A stretch of DNA of 64,000 bases from Rhodoferax potami (GTDB lineage: Bacteria > Pseudomonadota > Gammaproteobacteria > Burkholderiales > Burkholderiaceae_C): contig NZ_JAVBIJ010000001.1 in the NCBI RefSeq assembly GCF_032193765.1, forward strand, positions 1,736,001 through 1,800,000, written 5' to 3'. The translations under genes and the position numbers were made by a program. Every line of letters begins with the position of its first letter. The first letter of the stretch is position 1. Positions 17,739 through 25,095 of the stretch are shown piece by piece. Under the pieces are notes generated by a model, which was not told the origin of the DNA, did no database searches, and saw only the letters and a list, made by a program, of their open reading frames with translations.

Positions 17739-18595
17739 GCCCCCAGAAAGTGCTTGCGGTAACGGGCCGGGAGGTCGGCAATGCGCATGAGCATCGGCAG
17801 ATCGGCGGTGTTGAAATCCGGGTCCCAGGCGGGAGCGCCCAGCACTTTGGCGCCCAAGCGCAGGTAGCCCTTGATCAGTGCGGGTGGCTCCACATCGAGG
17901 GTGCTGTCGAGCTGGTCGATCGGCAGTGGCAGACGCGGGCGCACATGGAAGTCAATCGGTGCCAGGTGCGTGGCCTGCACTTGGCGCCAGATGCTGGCCG
18001 CCACATCGCCACTGACCACACCGTTGTGCAGCATCGGGATGCTGGCGCAGCCGATCATGGTGTCCAGCTGGTTGCGCACCATGAACTCAGCCAATGCGCC
18101 CCACAGCGCCATGATGACGCCGCCATGGCGGTGATCCGGGTGCACACAGCTGCGCCCCAGCTCGACCATGCGCTCACGCAAAGAGCGCAGGCGGGTCAAG
18201 TCGAACTCGGTATCGCTATAAAAGCTGCCCACGCGCTTGGCCTGGGTCGGCGTCAGCACCCGATAGGTGCCAATCACCTGGCCGGTGGCCTGGTCGCGCA
18301 CCAGCAAATGCTCGCAATAGTTGTCAAACAAATCGACATCGTGGCCGGGCAATGGGGTGTTCAAGCGGGCGCCCATTTCGCCGGCAAACACATCAAACCG
18401 CAGGCGTTGGGCCGCGCGCACTTCATCCTGGTGGCGCGCCCACTGCACTTCAATACCGGAGGCCGAGCGCTCTTGCGGCGCAGCGCTGCGGATGACCAGC
18501 GGGGCGACAGGCGACATCACTGCCGCGATGGCAGGGGCCTGAATGGTGGGGGAAGCGAGGGTGGGTGTCGTCTGGGCGGCGGCGAGGTGTGTCAT
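17735..18595 (-). CDS. olsB: OlsB-like ornithine N-acyltransferase (GNAT fold)
   Basis: OlsB transfers a 3-hydroxyacyl chain from ACP to ornithine, the first step of ornithine lipid, a phosphorus-free membrane lipid. The start at 18595 (MTHLAAAQTT) has GGGGAG at good spacing; 286 residues is the family size. After an Ala/Pro-rich tail of about 45 residues the acyltransferase core shows RLRFDVFAGEMGAR, DLFDNYCEHLLVRD, GTYRVLTP, LGRSCVHPDHR and GCASIPM, all typical of OlsB and related hemolysin-like proteins. No olsA homologue, needed for the second acylation, is in the window. A PHO box lies upstream. An acyl-homoserine-lactone synthase-like label would be the wrong alternative. Confidence 0.8.
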   Translation of the reverse strand: MTHLAAAQTTPTLASPTIQAPAIAAVMSPVAPLVIRSAAPQERSASGIEVQWARHQDEVRAAQRLRFDVFAGEMGARLNTPLPGHDVDLFDNYCEHLLVRDQATGQVIGTYRVLTPTQAKRVGSFYSDTEFDLTRLRSLRERMVELGRSCVHPDHRHGGVIMALWGALAEFMVRNQLDTMIGCASIPMLHNGVVSGDVAASIWRQVQATHLAPIDFHVRPRLPLPIDQLDSTLDVEPPALIKGYLRLGAKVLGAPAWDPDFNTADLPMLMRIADLPARYRKHFLGA

Positions 18596-18672
18596 TGTTC
18601 TCCCCTTCTGTGAGTGCGGTTTCAATGAGCCTGAAGTGTGGAAAACCGCCGTGACCCGACCGTGGCAGTTGC

Positions 18673-18690
18673 ATGAAGTTTTCGTGACAT
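18673..18690 (-). promoter_or_regulatory. PHO box in front of the olsB-plcP-agt operon
   Basis: Minus-strand reading is ATGTCACGAAAACTTCAT: a good first half-site (TGTCAC), A-rich linker, and a weaker second half-site (TTCAT) in 11-base register. It is about 78 bases before the olsB start. It is weaker than the ppk and fasciclin boxes, but the context supports it. Confidence 0.6.
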
Positions 18691-18709
18691 GCCACCCGCC
18701 ACGGCTTTT

Positions 18710-18737
18710 ATTTCAATATTTCAAGTAATATTGAAAT
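18710..18737. promoter_or_regulatory. ArsR-type operator/promoter abutting the arsR start
   Basis: ATTTCAATATT (18710-18720) and AATATTGAAAT (18727-18737) form a perfect 11-base inverted repeat with a six-base spacer. The arsR ATG follows immediately. TAATAT inside the dyad is a good -10 element whose start site would fall on or next to the ATG. There is no Shine-Dalgarno, so the arsR message is probably leaderless. Confidence 0.7.
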
Positions 18738-19091
18738 ATGGACCAAGCCACCGAAACTACTGCCGACGAAGCCCTGACCCTGAAGGCCTTGACCGCCCTC
18801 GCCCAAGCCCAACGCTTGCGCATCTTCAAAGCATTGGTGGTTGCCGGGCAGGACGGCTTAACCCCCGGCGTGCTGGCTGAGCAACTCGGCTCCACACCCA
18901 GCGGCTTGTCGTTTCACCTCAAAGAGCTGGCGCACTCCGGCCTGATTGACAGCGAACAGCGCGGCCGCAACCTGATTTACCGCGCCAACTTCGCCCGGAT
19001 GAACGGGCTGCTGGCCTACCTGACCGAGCACTGCTGCCAAGGCGCTAGCTGCGAAGTGAGCCCCACAGCCGGTGCTTGCACCAGCTGCTAG
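18738..19091 (+). CDS. arsR: ArsR-family arsenic-responsive repressor
   Basis: The 117-residue protein has the winged-helix layout of ArsR/SmtB repressors: ALTALAQAQRLRIFKALV, then the recognition region TPGVLAEQLGSTPSGLSFHLKELAHSGLI and the wing EQRGRNLIYRA. A pair of adjacent Cys near the C-terminus (EHCCQGASC, plus CTSC at the very end) is the likely As(III) site of the C-terminal type rather than the helix-3 CVC site. It leads the ars operon; its own start is fused to the operator, consistent with tight autorepression. The divergent neighbour is olsB, whose PHO box lies about 20 bases from this operator. Confidence 0.92.
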   Translation: MDQATETTADEALTLKALTALAQAQRLRIFKALVVAGQDGLTPGVLAEQLGSTPSGLSFHLKELAHSGLIDSEQRGRNLIYRANFARMNGLLAYLTEHCCQGASCEVSPTAGACTSC

Positions 19092-19110
19092 CAGGATCGG
19101 CACCAAATCG

Positions 19111-19159
19111 GCCTCTAGCGCTCATAGATATTGCGCAAGCAGCTACTAAATTCATAGCA
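19111..19159 (-). repeat. Dispersed AGCTGCT repeat, copy 2 (between arsR and arsC)
   Basis: GCCTCTAGCGCTCATAG then ATATTGCGCAAGCAGCT, ending in AAATTCATAGCA. It matches the family in minus orientation and fills the gap between arsR and the first arsC. Its end lies 39 bases before the arsC ATG. Confidence 0.78.
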
Positions 19160-19198
19160 AAAACTTCACATCACTTTCCACTCACCAAGGAACCCACC

Positions 19199-19699
19199 AT
19201 GTCTGCCAAACCCATCAATGTGCTTTTTTTGTGCACCCACAACTCGGCCCGCAGCATCCTGGCTGAGGCTACGCTCACCCACATCGGTGGCGGCCGCTTT
19301 CAAGGCTTCTCGGCCGGCAGCAGCCCGCGAGAGAACCAGCAACCCAACCCCATCGGCCTGCAAACCCTGCGCAATGCCGGTATCAGCACCGAGGGCCTGC
19401 GCAGCAAAAGCTGGGACGAATTCGCCCTGCCCGACGCACCGCACATGGACCTGATCATCACCGTGTGCGACAACGCCGCCGGCGAAGTCTGCCCCTTCTG
19501 GCCCGGCAAACCTGCCACCGCCCACTGGGGCTATGCCGACCCTTCTGCCGGCGATGGCAGCGACGAAGAGAAGGCCGAAGCCTTCAAGCACACCCTGCAC
19601 GCCATCCGCCGCCGATTGGACCTGCTGGTGAATTTGCCCGCTGACAAGCTAGAAGCCATGACCCTCCAGCAAACCGCGAAAGACCTGGCGACAGCATGA
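19199..19699 (+). CDS. arsC: Arsenate reductase, low-molecular-weight phosphatase type
   Basis: The enzyme reduces arsenate to arsenite, normally with thioredoxin or mycothiol-type electron donors. The ATG at 19199 (MSAKPINVLF) has AAGGA upstream; longer frames into the intergenic repeat are not supported. The 166 residues contain the P-loop CTHNSARS (Cys12, Arg18), the region ITVCDNAAGEVCPFWPG with the shuttle cysteines, and HWGYADPSAGDGSDEEK. It overlaps the aquaporin gene by four bases. This is one of two unrelated arsenate reductases in the same operon. Confidence 0.9.
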   Translation: MSAKPINVLFLCTHNSARSILAEATLTHIGGGRFQGFSAGSSPRENQQPNPIGLQTLRNAGISTEGLRSKSWDEFALPDAPHMDLIITVCDNAAGEVCPFWPGKPATAHWGYADPSAGDGSDEEKAEAFKHTLHAIRRRLDLLVNLPADKLEAMTLQQTAKDLATA

Positions 19700-20403
19700 G
19701 CGAACCGACTCCACTGCCCAAGCAACTGCTTGCAGAGTTCACAGGCACCGCCGCCCTGCTCTGCGCCGTCATTGGCTCGGGCATCATGGCCCAGCGCATC
19801 AGCGGCGGCAACGACGGCGTAGCGCTCTTGGCCAACACCCTGGCCACCGTGTTCGCGCTCTATGTGCTGATCGAAAGCCTGGGGCCCATCAGCGGCGCCC
19901 ACTTCAACCCGCTGGTTACGCTCGTTATGTGGTCAAAAGGGCAGCTAGCGCTCGCCAATAGTGCGCGAGCAGCTACTCTTTTTATAGCAGCCCAACTTTC
20001 TGGAGCCGTGGCGGGTGCAGCGCTGGCTAACGCCATGTTCGAGCTGCCCCTGCTGCACTTCAGCCAGCACCTGCGCGGCGGCTGGGACGCTACCGGCCAG
20101 TTCACCGGCTGGGGCCAGTGGGTGGCAGAAGCCGTGGCCACCGGCGGGCTTCTGTTCACCATTCTGCGCGCGCCTGAAGGAAAAGCCCCCGCGCTGGTGG
20201 CCTGCTACATCGGCGCAGCCTACTGGTTCACCGCCAGCACCTCGTTTGCCAACCCGGCGGCCGTCATGGGCCGCATGTTCAGCGACACCTTTGCCGGTAT
20301 TGCACCGGCCAGTGCGCTCGGCTTTGTGCTGGCGCAAACCGTAGGCGCTGCGCTGGGCGTAGCCTTGGCCCAAGCACTTTCCCCCAAAAAGACCTCTGTA
20401 TGA
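19696..20403 (+). CDS. Aquaporin/MIP family channel of arsenic operons (AqpS-like)
   Basis: The 235-residue protein has the two half-helix signatures of the MIP family: SGAHFNPLVTL (NPL instead of NPA, residues 71-73) and SFANPAAVMGR (NPA 186-188). The selectivity-filter Arg normally after the second NPA is Ala189, which should widen the pore and is compatible with undissociated As(OH)3 or methylarsenicals. About six spans are visible. It sits where arsB or acr3 would normally be, with four-base overlaps to both neighbours. Residues about 82-98 are encoded by a copy of the dispersed repeat and are four residues longer than the usual loop. Confidence 0.85.
   Translation: MSEPTPLPKQLLAEFTGTAALLCAVIGSGIMAQRISGGNDGVALLANTLATVFALYVLIESLGPISGAHFNPLVTLVMWSKGQLALANSARAATLFIAAQLSGAVAGAALANAMFELPLLHFSQHLRGGWDATGQFTGWGQWVAEAVATGGLLFTILRAPEGKAPALVACYIGAAYWFTASTSFANPAAVMGRMFSDTFAGIAPASALGFVLAQTVGAALGVALAQALSPKKTSV
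19941..19989 (-). repeat. Dispersed AGCTGCT repeat, copy 3 (inside the aquaporin gene)
   Basis: GCAGCTAGCGCTCGCC, then AATAGTGCGCGAGCAGCT and ACTCTTTTTATAGCA. It matches copy 4 in inverted orientation almost base for base. It is in frame and codes for LANSARAATLFIA in the loop after the first NP motif. Confidence 0.85.
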
Positions 20404-20819
20404 CCATCACCATTTTTCACAACCCCGCCTGCGGCACCTCGCGCAACACACTGGCCATGATCCGCAACAGCGGCGTGGAGCCTACGGTCATCGAGTACCT
20501 CCAAACCCCACCCACCAAGGCCCGCCTGCAAGAACTGCTGGCCGCCATGGGCACCGGCCCCCGCCCCTTGCTGCGCGAAAAAGGCACGCCCTATGCCGAG
20601 CTGGATCTGGCGAACGAAAAGTGGACCGACGACGAGCTGCTGGACTTCATGCTGGCCCACCCCATCCTCATCAACCGCCCCGTGGTGGAAACGCCCCTGG
20701 GCACCCGCCTGTGCCGCCCGTCCGAGCTGGTGCTGGACATCTTGCCCCAGGCCCAGCAAGCTGCCTTCACCAAAGAAGACGGCGAAGCGGTGGTGAACGA
20801 CAAGGGCCAACGTGTCTGA
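20400..20819 (+). CDS. Arsenate reductase, glutaredoxin type
   Basis: This 139-residue protein belongs to the Spx/ArsC thioredoxin-fold family, using glutathione/glutaredoxin. The catalytic Cys is in [11 protein letters not shown] (Cys11). The Arg triad of plasmid ArsC is represented by R56/R60-type positions and by NRPVV and TRLCRPSE. It overlaps the aquaporin stop and arsH start by four and eight bases. It is a second, unrelated route to arsenite beside the LMW-PTP type arsC, which would let the cell use both thioredoxin- and glutathione-type reductants. Its motifs are intact. Confidence 0.92.
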   Translation: MTITIFHNPACGTSRNTLAMIRNSGVEPTVIEYLQTPPTKARLQELLAAMGTGPRPLLREKGTPYAELDLANEKWTDDELLDFMLAHPILINRPVVETPLGTRLCRPSELVLDILPQAQQAAFTKEDGEAVVNDKGQRV

Positions 20820-21531
20820 GCTGACCACCAACCTGCCCCAACTGGAGGCCGCGCACTTTCGCCTGCCGGATGCCGCCGCGCTGCGCCCGGCAACCTCCAC
20901 CCATGCGCCGCGCATAGCGCTGCTCTACGGCTCGCTTCGGCCCCGGTCCTTCAGCCGGCTGCTGACCGAAGAAGCCGCCCGCCTGCTGCAGGCCATGGGC
21001 GCCGAGACCCGCATCTTCAACCCCAGCGGCCTGCCCCTGCCCGACGACGCGCCCGACACACACCCCAAGGTGCAAGAGCTGCGCGAACTGACGCAGTGGT
21101 CTGAGGGCATGGTCTGGACATCTCCCGAGCGACACGGTGCCATGACCGGCATCATGAAAGCGCAGATCGACTGGATACCGCTCAACAGCGGCGCGGTGCG
21201 TCCCACCCAGGGCAAAACGCTGGCGGTGATGCAGGTGAGCGGCGGCTCGCAAAGCTTTAATGCGGTCAACCAGATGCGCGTGCTCGGCCGCTGGATGCGC
21301 ATGGTCACCATCCCCAACCAAAGCTCGGTCGCCAAGGCCTTCATGGAATTCGGCGACGACGACCGCATGAAGCCGTCAAGTTACTTTGACCGCGTGGTCG
21401 ATGTGATGGAAGAGCTGGTGAAGTTCACCCTGCTCACCCGCGATGCGTCTGACTACCTGGTGGACCGCTACAGCGAACGCAAAGAGAGCGCTGAGCAACT
21501 GATGAAGCGGGTGAATCAGCGTAGCCTTTAA
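20812..21531 (+). CDS. arsH: NADPH-dependent FMN oxidoreductase ArsH
   Basis: ArsH oxidises trivalent organoarsenicals to the less toxic pentavalent forms. The 239-residue flavodoxin-fold protein has the FMN phosphate loop [15 protein letters not shown], the conserved [20 protein letters not shown] and a [16 protein letters not shown] motif, all ArsH hallmarks. It overlaps the upstream arsC by eight bases and is four bases from arsA, so all five genes after arsR are tightly packed. Its presence suggests methylated arsenicals are part of the challenge this operon meets. Confidence 0.95.
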   Translation: MSELTTNLPQLEAAHFRLPDAAALRPATSTHAPRIALLYGSLRPRSFSRLLTEEAARLLQAMGAETRIFNPSGLPLPDDAPDTHPKVQELRELTQWSEGMVWTSPERHGAMTGIMKAQIDWIPLNSGAVRPTQGKTLAVMQVSGGSQSFNAVNQMRVLGRWMRMVTIPNQSSVAKAFMEFGDDDRMKPSSYFDRVVDVMEELVKFTLLTRDASDYLVDRYSERKESAEQLMKRVNQRSL

Positions 21532-21534
21532 GCC

Positions 21535-23298
21535 ATGAACCCACTCCAGCTCCTGCAGCAACCCACCCGCCACCTGTTCTTCACCGGCAAAGGGGGAGTG
21601 GGCAAAACCTCGCTGTCCACCGCCTGCGCGATTGCACTGGCCGACAGCGGCAAAAAAGTGCTTCTGGTCAGCACCGATGCGGCGAGTAACCTGGACGAGA
21701 TGCTGGGCATCACCTTGGCCAACACCCCGGTGCCGGTGCCCGGTGTGCCCGGCTTGTCGGTGCTCAACATCGACCCCGACAACGCGGCCCAAAGCTACCG
21801 CGCCCGCGTGCTGGCGCAGATGGACCTTACCAGTACGGAGGCCGAGCGCAGCCAGGTGCAAGAGCAGCTGTCCGGTGCCTGCACCACCGAGATTGCCGCC
21901 TTTGACGAATTCGCCAACCTGCTCAGTGGCGACGCTGCGGGCTTTGACCACGTGGTGTTTGACACCGCGCCCACCGGCCACACCCTGCGGCTCTTGAGCC
22001 TTCCCAAAGCATGGACCGGCTTTCTGGCGGACAACGACCGCGGCGCGTCCTGTCTCGGGCCGCACTCGGGCCTGAAGATGCAAGAGGCTCGCTTTGCCCA
22101 AGCGCTGCAGACCTTGAGTGACCCGGCGCAAACCACCGTGGTGCTGGTTACCCGGCCGGATGTGGGTGCGATTGCCGAGGCCGCGCGCACCTCGCTGGAG
22201 CTACAAGACTTGGGGCTGCACAACCAGCGACTGGCTATCAACGGCGTGTTCCACGCCAGCGTGGCGGGCGATGCGGTCGCTACTGCTTTTGAAGCACTGG
22301 GCGCTCAAGCCTTGGCCGCTATGCCCACGCACTTGCAGGCCTTGCCGCAAGACCGAATTGCCCTGCGGGCGTTTGACACGGTGGGCCTGTCTGCTCTGCG
22401 CGCACTCCTGTCCACCGAAGAACCCGTAGATCACGTGCAACCGGCACCGGAGCATGCAGGCATCCACCCTACCCATACCCTCTCCGCACTCACCGACGCC
22501 CTGGCCGCACCAGGCCGCGGGCTCATCATGGTCATGGGCAAAGGCGGTGTGGGAAAAACCACCATCGCGGCTGCCATCGCTGCGGGCTTGGTGCAACGTG
22601 GTCACTCGGTGCACCTGAGCACCACCGACCCCGCCGACCACCTGCAAGTGACCGTGCACGGCAGCCTGCCCGGACTGAAGGTGGACCGCATAGACCCCAA
22701 GGCCGAGACTGAAAAGTACATCGCCAAGGTGATGGCCGCCAAATCCCCGGGCCTGGATGCTGAGGGCATTGCCCTGCTGCGCGAAGACTTGCAGTCACCC
22801 TGCACCGAAGAGGTGGCCGTGTTCCACGCGTTCTCGCGCATCGTGAGTGAGGCGCGCAGTGCTTTCGTGGTGCTGGATACGGCTCCCACCGGCCACAGCC
22901 TGCTGCTGATGGACGCTACCGGCGCTTATCACCGCCAGATGCTGCGTGAGTACGGCGACGCCAACCCCGGCCGCCTTGTCACCCCGCTGATGCGCCTGCA
23001 AGACCCCGACCACACCAAGATCGTGCTGGTCACACTGCCCGAAATCACGCCCGTGTCGCAAGCGGCCGCGCTGCAAGACGACCTGCGCCGCGCCAAGATT
23101 GAGCCTTACGCTTGGGTCATCAACAAAAGCATGGCCGCGGCAGGCACCCGCGATCCGCTGTTAGCTGCACGACTCGCCGGAGAAGAAAAGCAGATGAACC
23201 GGATTGCCCACGGTCTGTCACAGCACGGCTATGTCGTGCCCTGGATGGCCGAGCGGCCGGTGGGCCTTGCTGCGCTTGGCAAATTGACTACGCTATAA
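21535..23298 (+). CDS. arsA: Two-domain arsenite-stimulated ATPase ArsA (no ArsB partner in the window)
   Basis: The 587-residue protein has two ATPase halves: Walker A GKGGVGKTS (18-26) and GKGGVGKTT (335-342), each followed by DTAPTGH. The three metal-binding cysteines of E. coli ArsA are present (C116, C173, C423 in SGACTTEIA, ASCLGPHSG and SPCTEEVA). A linker of about 40 residues joins the halves. ArsA normally energises ArsB with ArsD delivering arsenite; neither is encoded here. The stop codon and the last Leu (CTATAA) come from the edge of dispersed repeat copy 4, so the natural C-terminus may once have differed. Confidence 0.95.
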   Translation: MNPLQLLQQPTRHLFFTGKGGVGKTSLSTACAIALADSGKKVLLVSTDAASNLDEMLGITLANTPVPVPGVPGLSVLNIDPDNAAQSYRARVLAQMDLTSTEAERSQVQEQLSGACTTEIAAFDEFANLLSGDAAGFDHVVFDTAPTGHTLRLLSLPKAWTGFLADNDRGASCLGPHSGLKMQEARFAQALQTLSDPAQTTVVLVTRPDVGAIAEAARTSLELQDLGLHNQRLAINGVFHASVAGDAVATAFEALGAQALAAMPTHLQALPQDRIALRAFDTVGLSALRALLSTEEPVDHVQPAPEHAGIHPTHTLSALTDALAAPGRGLIMVMGKGGVGKTTIAAAIAAGLVQRGHSVHLSTTDPADHLQVTVHGSLPGLKVDRIDPKAETEKYIAKVMAAKSPGLDAEGIALLREDLQSPCTEEVAVFHAFSRIVSEARSAFVVLDTAPTGHSLLLMDATGAYHRQMLREYGDANPGRLVTPLMRLQDPDHTKIVLVTLPEITPVSQAAALQDDLRRAKIEPYAWVINKSMAAAGTRDPLLAARLAGEEKQMNRIAHGLSQHGYVVPWMAERPVGLAALGKLTTL

Positions 23299-23339
23299 AA
23301 AGAATAGCTGCTCGCGCATATTCCACGAGCGCTAGAGGC
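23292..23339 (+). repeat. Dispersed AGCTGCT repeat, copy 4 (overlaps the arsA stop)
   Basis: GCTATAAAAAGAATAGCTGC, then TCGCGCATATTCCACGAGCG and CTAGAGGC: the fullest plus-orientation copy. Its first bases hold the arsA stop codon TAA. It separates arsA from the convergent membrane gene at 23349. Confidence 0.85.
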
Positions 23340-23348
23340 AGTTCTTAC

Positions 23349-23735
23349 TCAAAAATTGGCAGCCGCCTTGCGGAAACCCAGCCGGTTCAAGCGTAGCGCT
23401 GCCGCACAAGCCAGTGTCACCCCGAGCAGCACTTCCGCCCAGATCGTGAGGTTAGTTGCCAGTGTGTGTTCCGAGCACAGGCCCAGGGTGTAGTGCAACA
23501 GTCCGTCTGCGCCCAGCAAACCATAAGCCACCAACAAAGCACATGCCGACCGAGACCAACCCAGTCTGCTGGCGATCAAGGACAGGCCACCCACCGCAGC
23601 TACCGCCAACCAGGCCAGATACACCGACTCCCGCGTCATCCACACCGGCAAGCCAGGATAGAACGCGATGTATTCGGCGTTGTGCGCGAAGTGCGTGAGG
23701 CTGGCGAGTGTGTAGAGGGCAAACAACAGTTGCAT
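23349..23735 (-). CDS. Small membrane protein of unknown function
   Basis: This 128-residue protein has about four hydrophobic segments and basic loops. No family was recognised. It begins MQLLFALYTLASLTHFAHNAEYIAFYPGLP, with two His and several aromatic residues near the first helix. It converges on arsA with a repeat copy between; co-function with arsenic genes is not implied by its orientation. Its gap to the upstream membrane gene is 32 bases, so the two may be cotranscribed. Confidence 0.6.
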   Translation of the reverse strand: MQLLFALYTLASLTHFAHNAEYIAFYPGLPVWMTRESVYLAWLAVAAVGGLSLIASRLGWSRSACALLVAYGLLGADGLLHYTLGLCSEHTLATNLTIWAEVLLGVTLACAAALRLNRLGFRKAAANF

Positions 23736-23767
23736 AGAAAAAAACGCTTTCAGGCTGATGCCATCGC

Positions 23768-24268
23768 TCAGCCGAGTCTTGGCGCCAGCACCAAGGCGTA
23801 GAGCCAGATCAGACTGAATCCAACAGGGAGCAGCAAAGGTGTGATGCGCACCAGCCCGTGCACGCGGGCACCAACGATATGGCCACGGGCGTTCGTGCGC
23901 TGCGGCACGGTGGTGCGCTCGTAGACATCGAGCGCCAATAACTCGGCAGCAGATAGCCCCAGCTCACCACGAGCACGGCGAATGAGGTGGGTCTGTTCCC
24001 GCAGATAAACGTCTTGCGCCCAGGTGGCTGCGTAAATGGAGGTGAAGATGATCCCCGACAGCACGATGGCGGCAATCGGTAGGGCCCAATGAAAGAAACC
24101 GGGCCAGCCGAAGTTGGCATTCCAAGACGTGGCGTAGGCAGTCAGCAAAAAAGCCTGCGAGGTCACGTACCAGGTCACTCTGCTGGCGATGAGGGTGTTT
24201 TCAGCCTGTACCGCGTCCTGCAGGGACTTCAAAGCATCCGCCACGGTCAACGATTGGCTGTTGGACAT
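23768..24268 (-). CDS. Membrane protein of unknown function, two to three helices
   Basis: The 166 residues start with a helical, soluble segment (ADALKSLQDAVQAENTLIASRVTWYV), followed by two membrane helices and, after a soluble linker of about 60 residues, a third near the C-terminus. The pattern ENTLIxxRxTWxxxSQAFLxTAYA recurs in uncharacterised small bacterial membrane proteins. No catalytic residues can be named. It stands 14 bases downstream of the small gene ending at 24283. Confidence 0.6.
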   Translation of the reverse strand: MSNSQSLTVADALKSLQDAVQAENTLIASRVTWYVTSQAFLLTAYATSWNANFGWPGFFHWALPIAAIVLSGIIFTSIYAATWAQDVYLREQTHLIRRARGELGLSAAELLALDVYERTTVPQRTNARGHIVGARVHGLVRITPLLLPVGFSLIWLYALVLAPRLG

Positions 24269-24282
24269 CAGAGGTGCAGCGC

Positions 24283-24558
24283 TCAGTGGTCTTTGTTCGT
24301 GATGACCTTGTCACCCCTGCGCGGCTTGCCCGCGCGACCGGCTTTGGACCAATCGTAGTCCTGGCCGTCCGGGGTTTTGCCGTCCACCACGGCGTCCACG
24401 CCCTGCTTGCCCACGTTTTGCGGGTTCTCGCTGGCCATGGTCACAAAGGTGTAGCCGGCATCGCGCTTTTCCTTGGTGATCTGCAAGGCCTGCACCAGGT
24501 CTGCGGTTTCTGCACCGTGGGATTGACCTTCGGTGTCGGTCCAGTAGATTTTGAACAT
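24283..24558 (-). CDS. Small conserved protein of unknown function
   Basis: The start at 24558 (MFKIYWTDTEG) is favoured because a GAGGG element precedes it and the upstream frame looks like noise; this gives 91 residues. The protein is soluble, charged, with a strand-rich N-terminus and a basic end (KAGRAGKPRRGDKVITNKDH). It resembles short proteins of unknown function found in Burkholderiales next to acetyltransferases. It lies 32 bases downstream of the GNAT gene on the same strand. Confidence 0.6.
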   Translation of the reverse strand: MFKIYWTDTEGQSHGAETADLVQALQITKEKRDAGYTFVTMASENPQNVGKQGVDAVVDGKTPDGQDYDWSKAGRAGKPRRGDKVITNKDH

Positions 24559-24590
24559 GGGGAGCCCTCTTCCATTCAGCGCTTGGCTGC

Positions 24591-25091
24591 TCAGTCCAGC
24601 CACTTTTGCATGAAGCCGGCCTGCCCCATCGCAGGGTCCAGCTCGTAGTAGGCAAAGCCTACGCGGCGATACAACTTTTCGGCGCCGGTGTTGCCCGAGA
24701 GCACTTCCAGCGTGAGCTTGCAGGCGCCGCGCTCGCGCGCGATGGCCTCGGCCAAGGCCAACATCTGTTCACCGATGCGCTGGCCGCGGTAACCCGCCAG
24801 CACCGCCACATCGTGCACATTGACCAGTGGCTTGCACTTGAAGGTGGAAAAACCTTCGATGCAATTCACCAAGCCCACGGGTACCGAGTCGTCTGCAGAC
24901 GCAAACGCCAGCACGCTGTAGGCCTGCGGGCGCGCGGCCAGCGAGGGCACGATGTGCCCTTTGGCAAAGTCGCTCAAGGGCTCGCCGCCGCCCATGGGGT
25001 CGCTGGCATAGGCGTCCAAGAGCATGACCAAGGCGGCTGCATGGACCGGGTTGGCGTAATCCGCCTGCGTCACTCGAATGGCTGTGCTCAT
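24591..25091 (-). CDS. GNAT-family N-acetyltransferase
   Basis: The 166-residue protein has the GNAT fold: substrate-side strands, the V/I-x-x-x-x-R/Q-x-x-G-x-G/A acetyl-CoA loop in VAVLAGYRGQRIGEQML, and the C-terminal GAEKLYRRVGFAYYELDPAM. The acceptor cannot be read; protein, amino acid or antibiotic targets all remain possible. It lies four bases downstream of glmM and probably shares its transcript, but this neighbour does not define its role. Confidence 0.85.
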   Translation of the reverse strand: MSTAIRVTQADYANPVHAAALVMLLDAYASDPMGGGEPLSDFAKGHIVPSLAARPQAYSVLAFASADDSVPVGLVNCIEGFSTFKCKPLVNVHDVAVLAGYRGQRIGEQMLALAEAIARERGACKLTLEVLSGNTGAEKLYRRVGFAYYELDPAMGQAGFMQKWLD

Positions 25092-25095
25092 GGCC

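Noticed and set aside
18738..23340. Arsenic operon as a recent mobile island
   Set aside because: No integrase, transposase, flanking direct repeat or clear base-composition break was seen; the repeat copies in it also occur in core genes.
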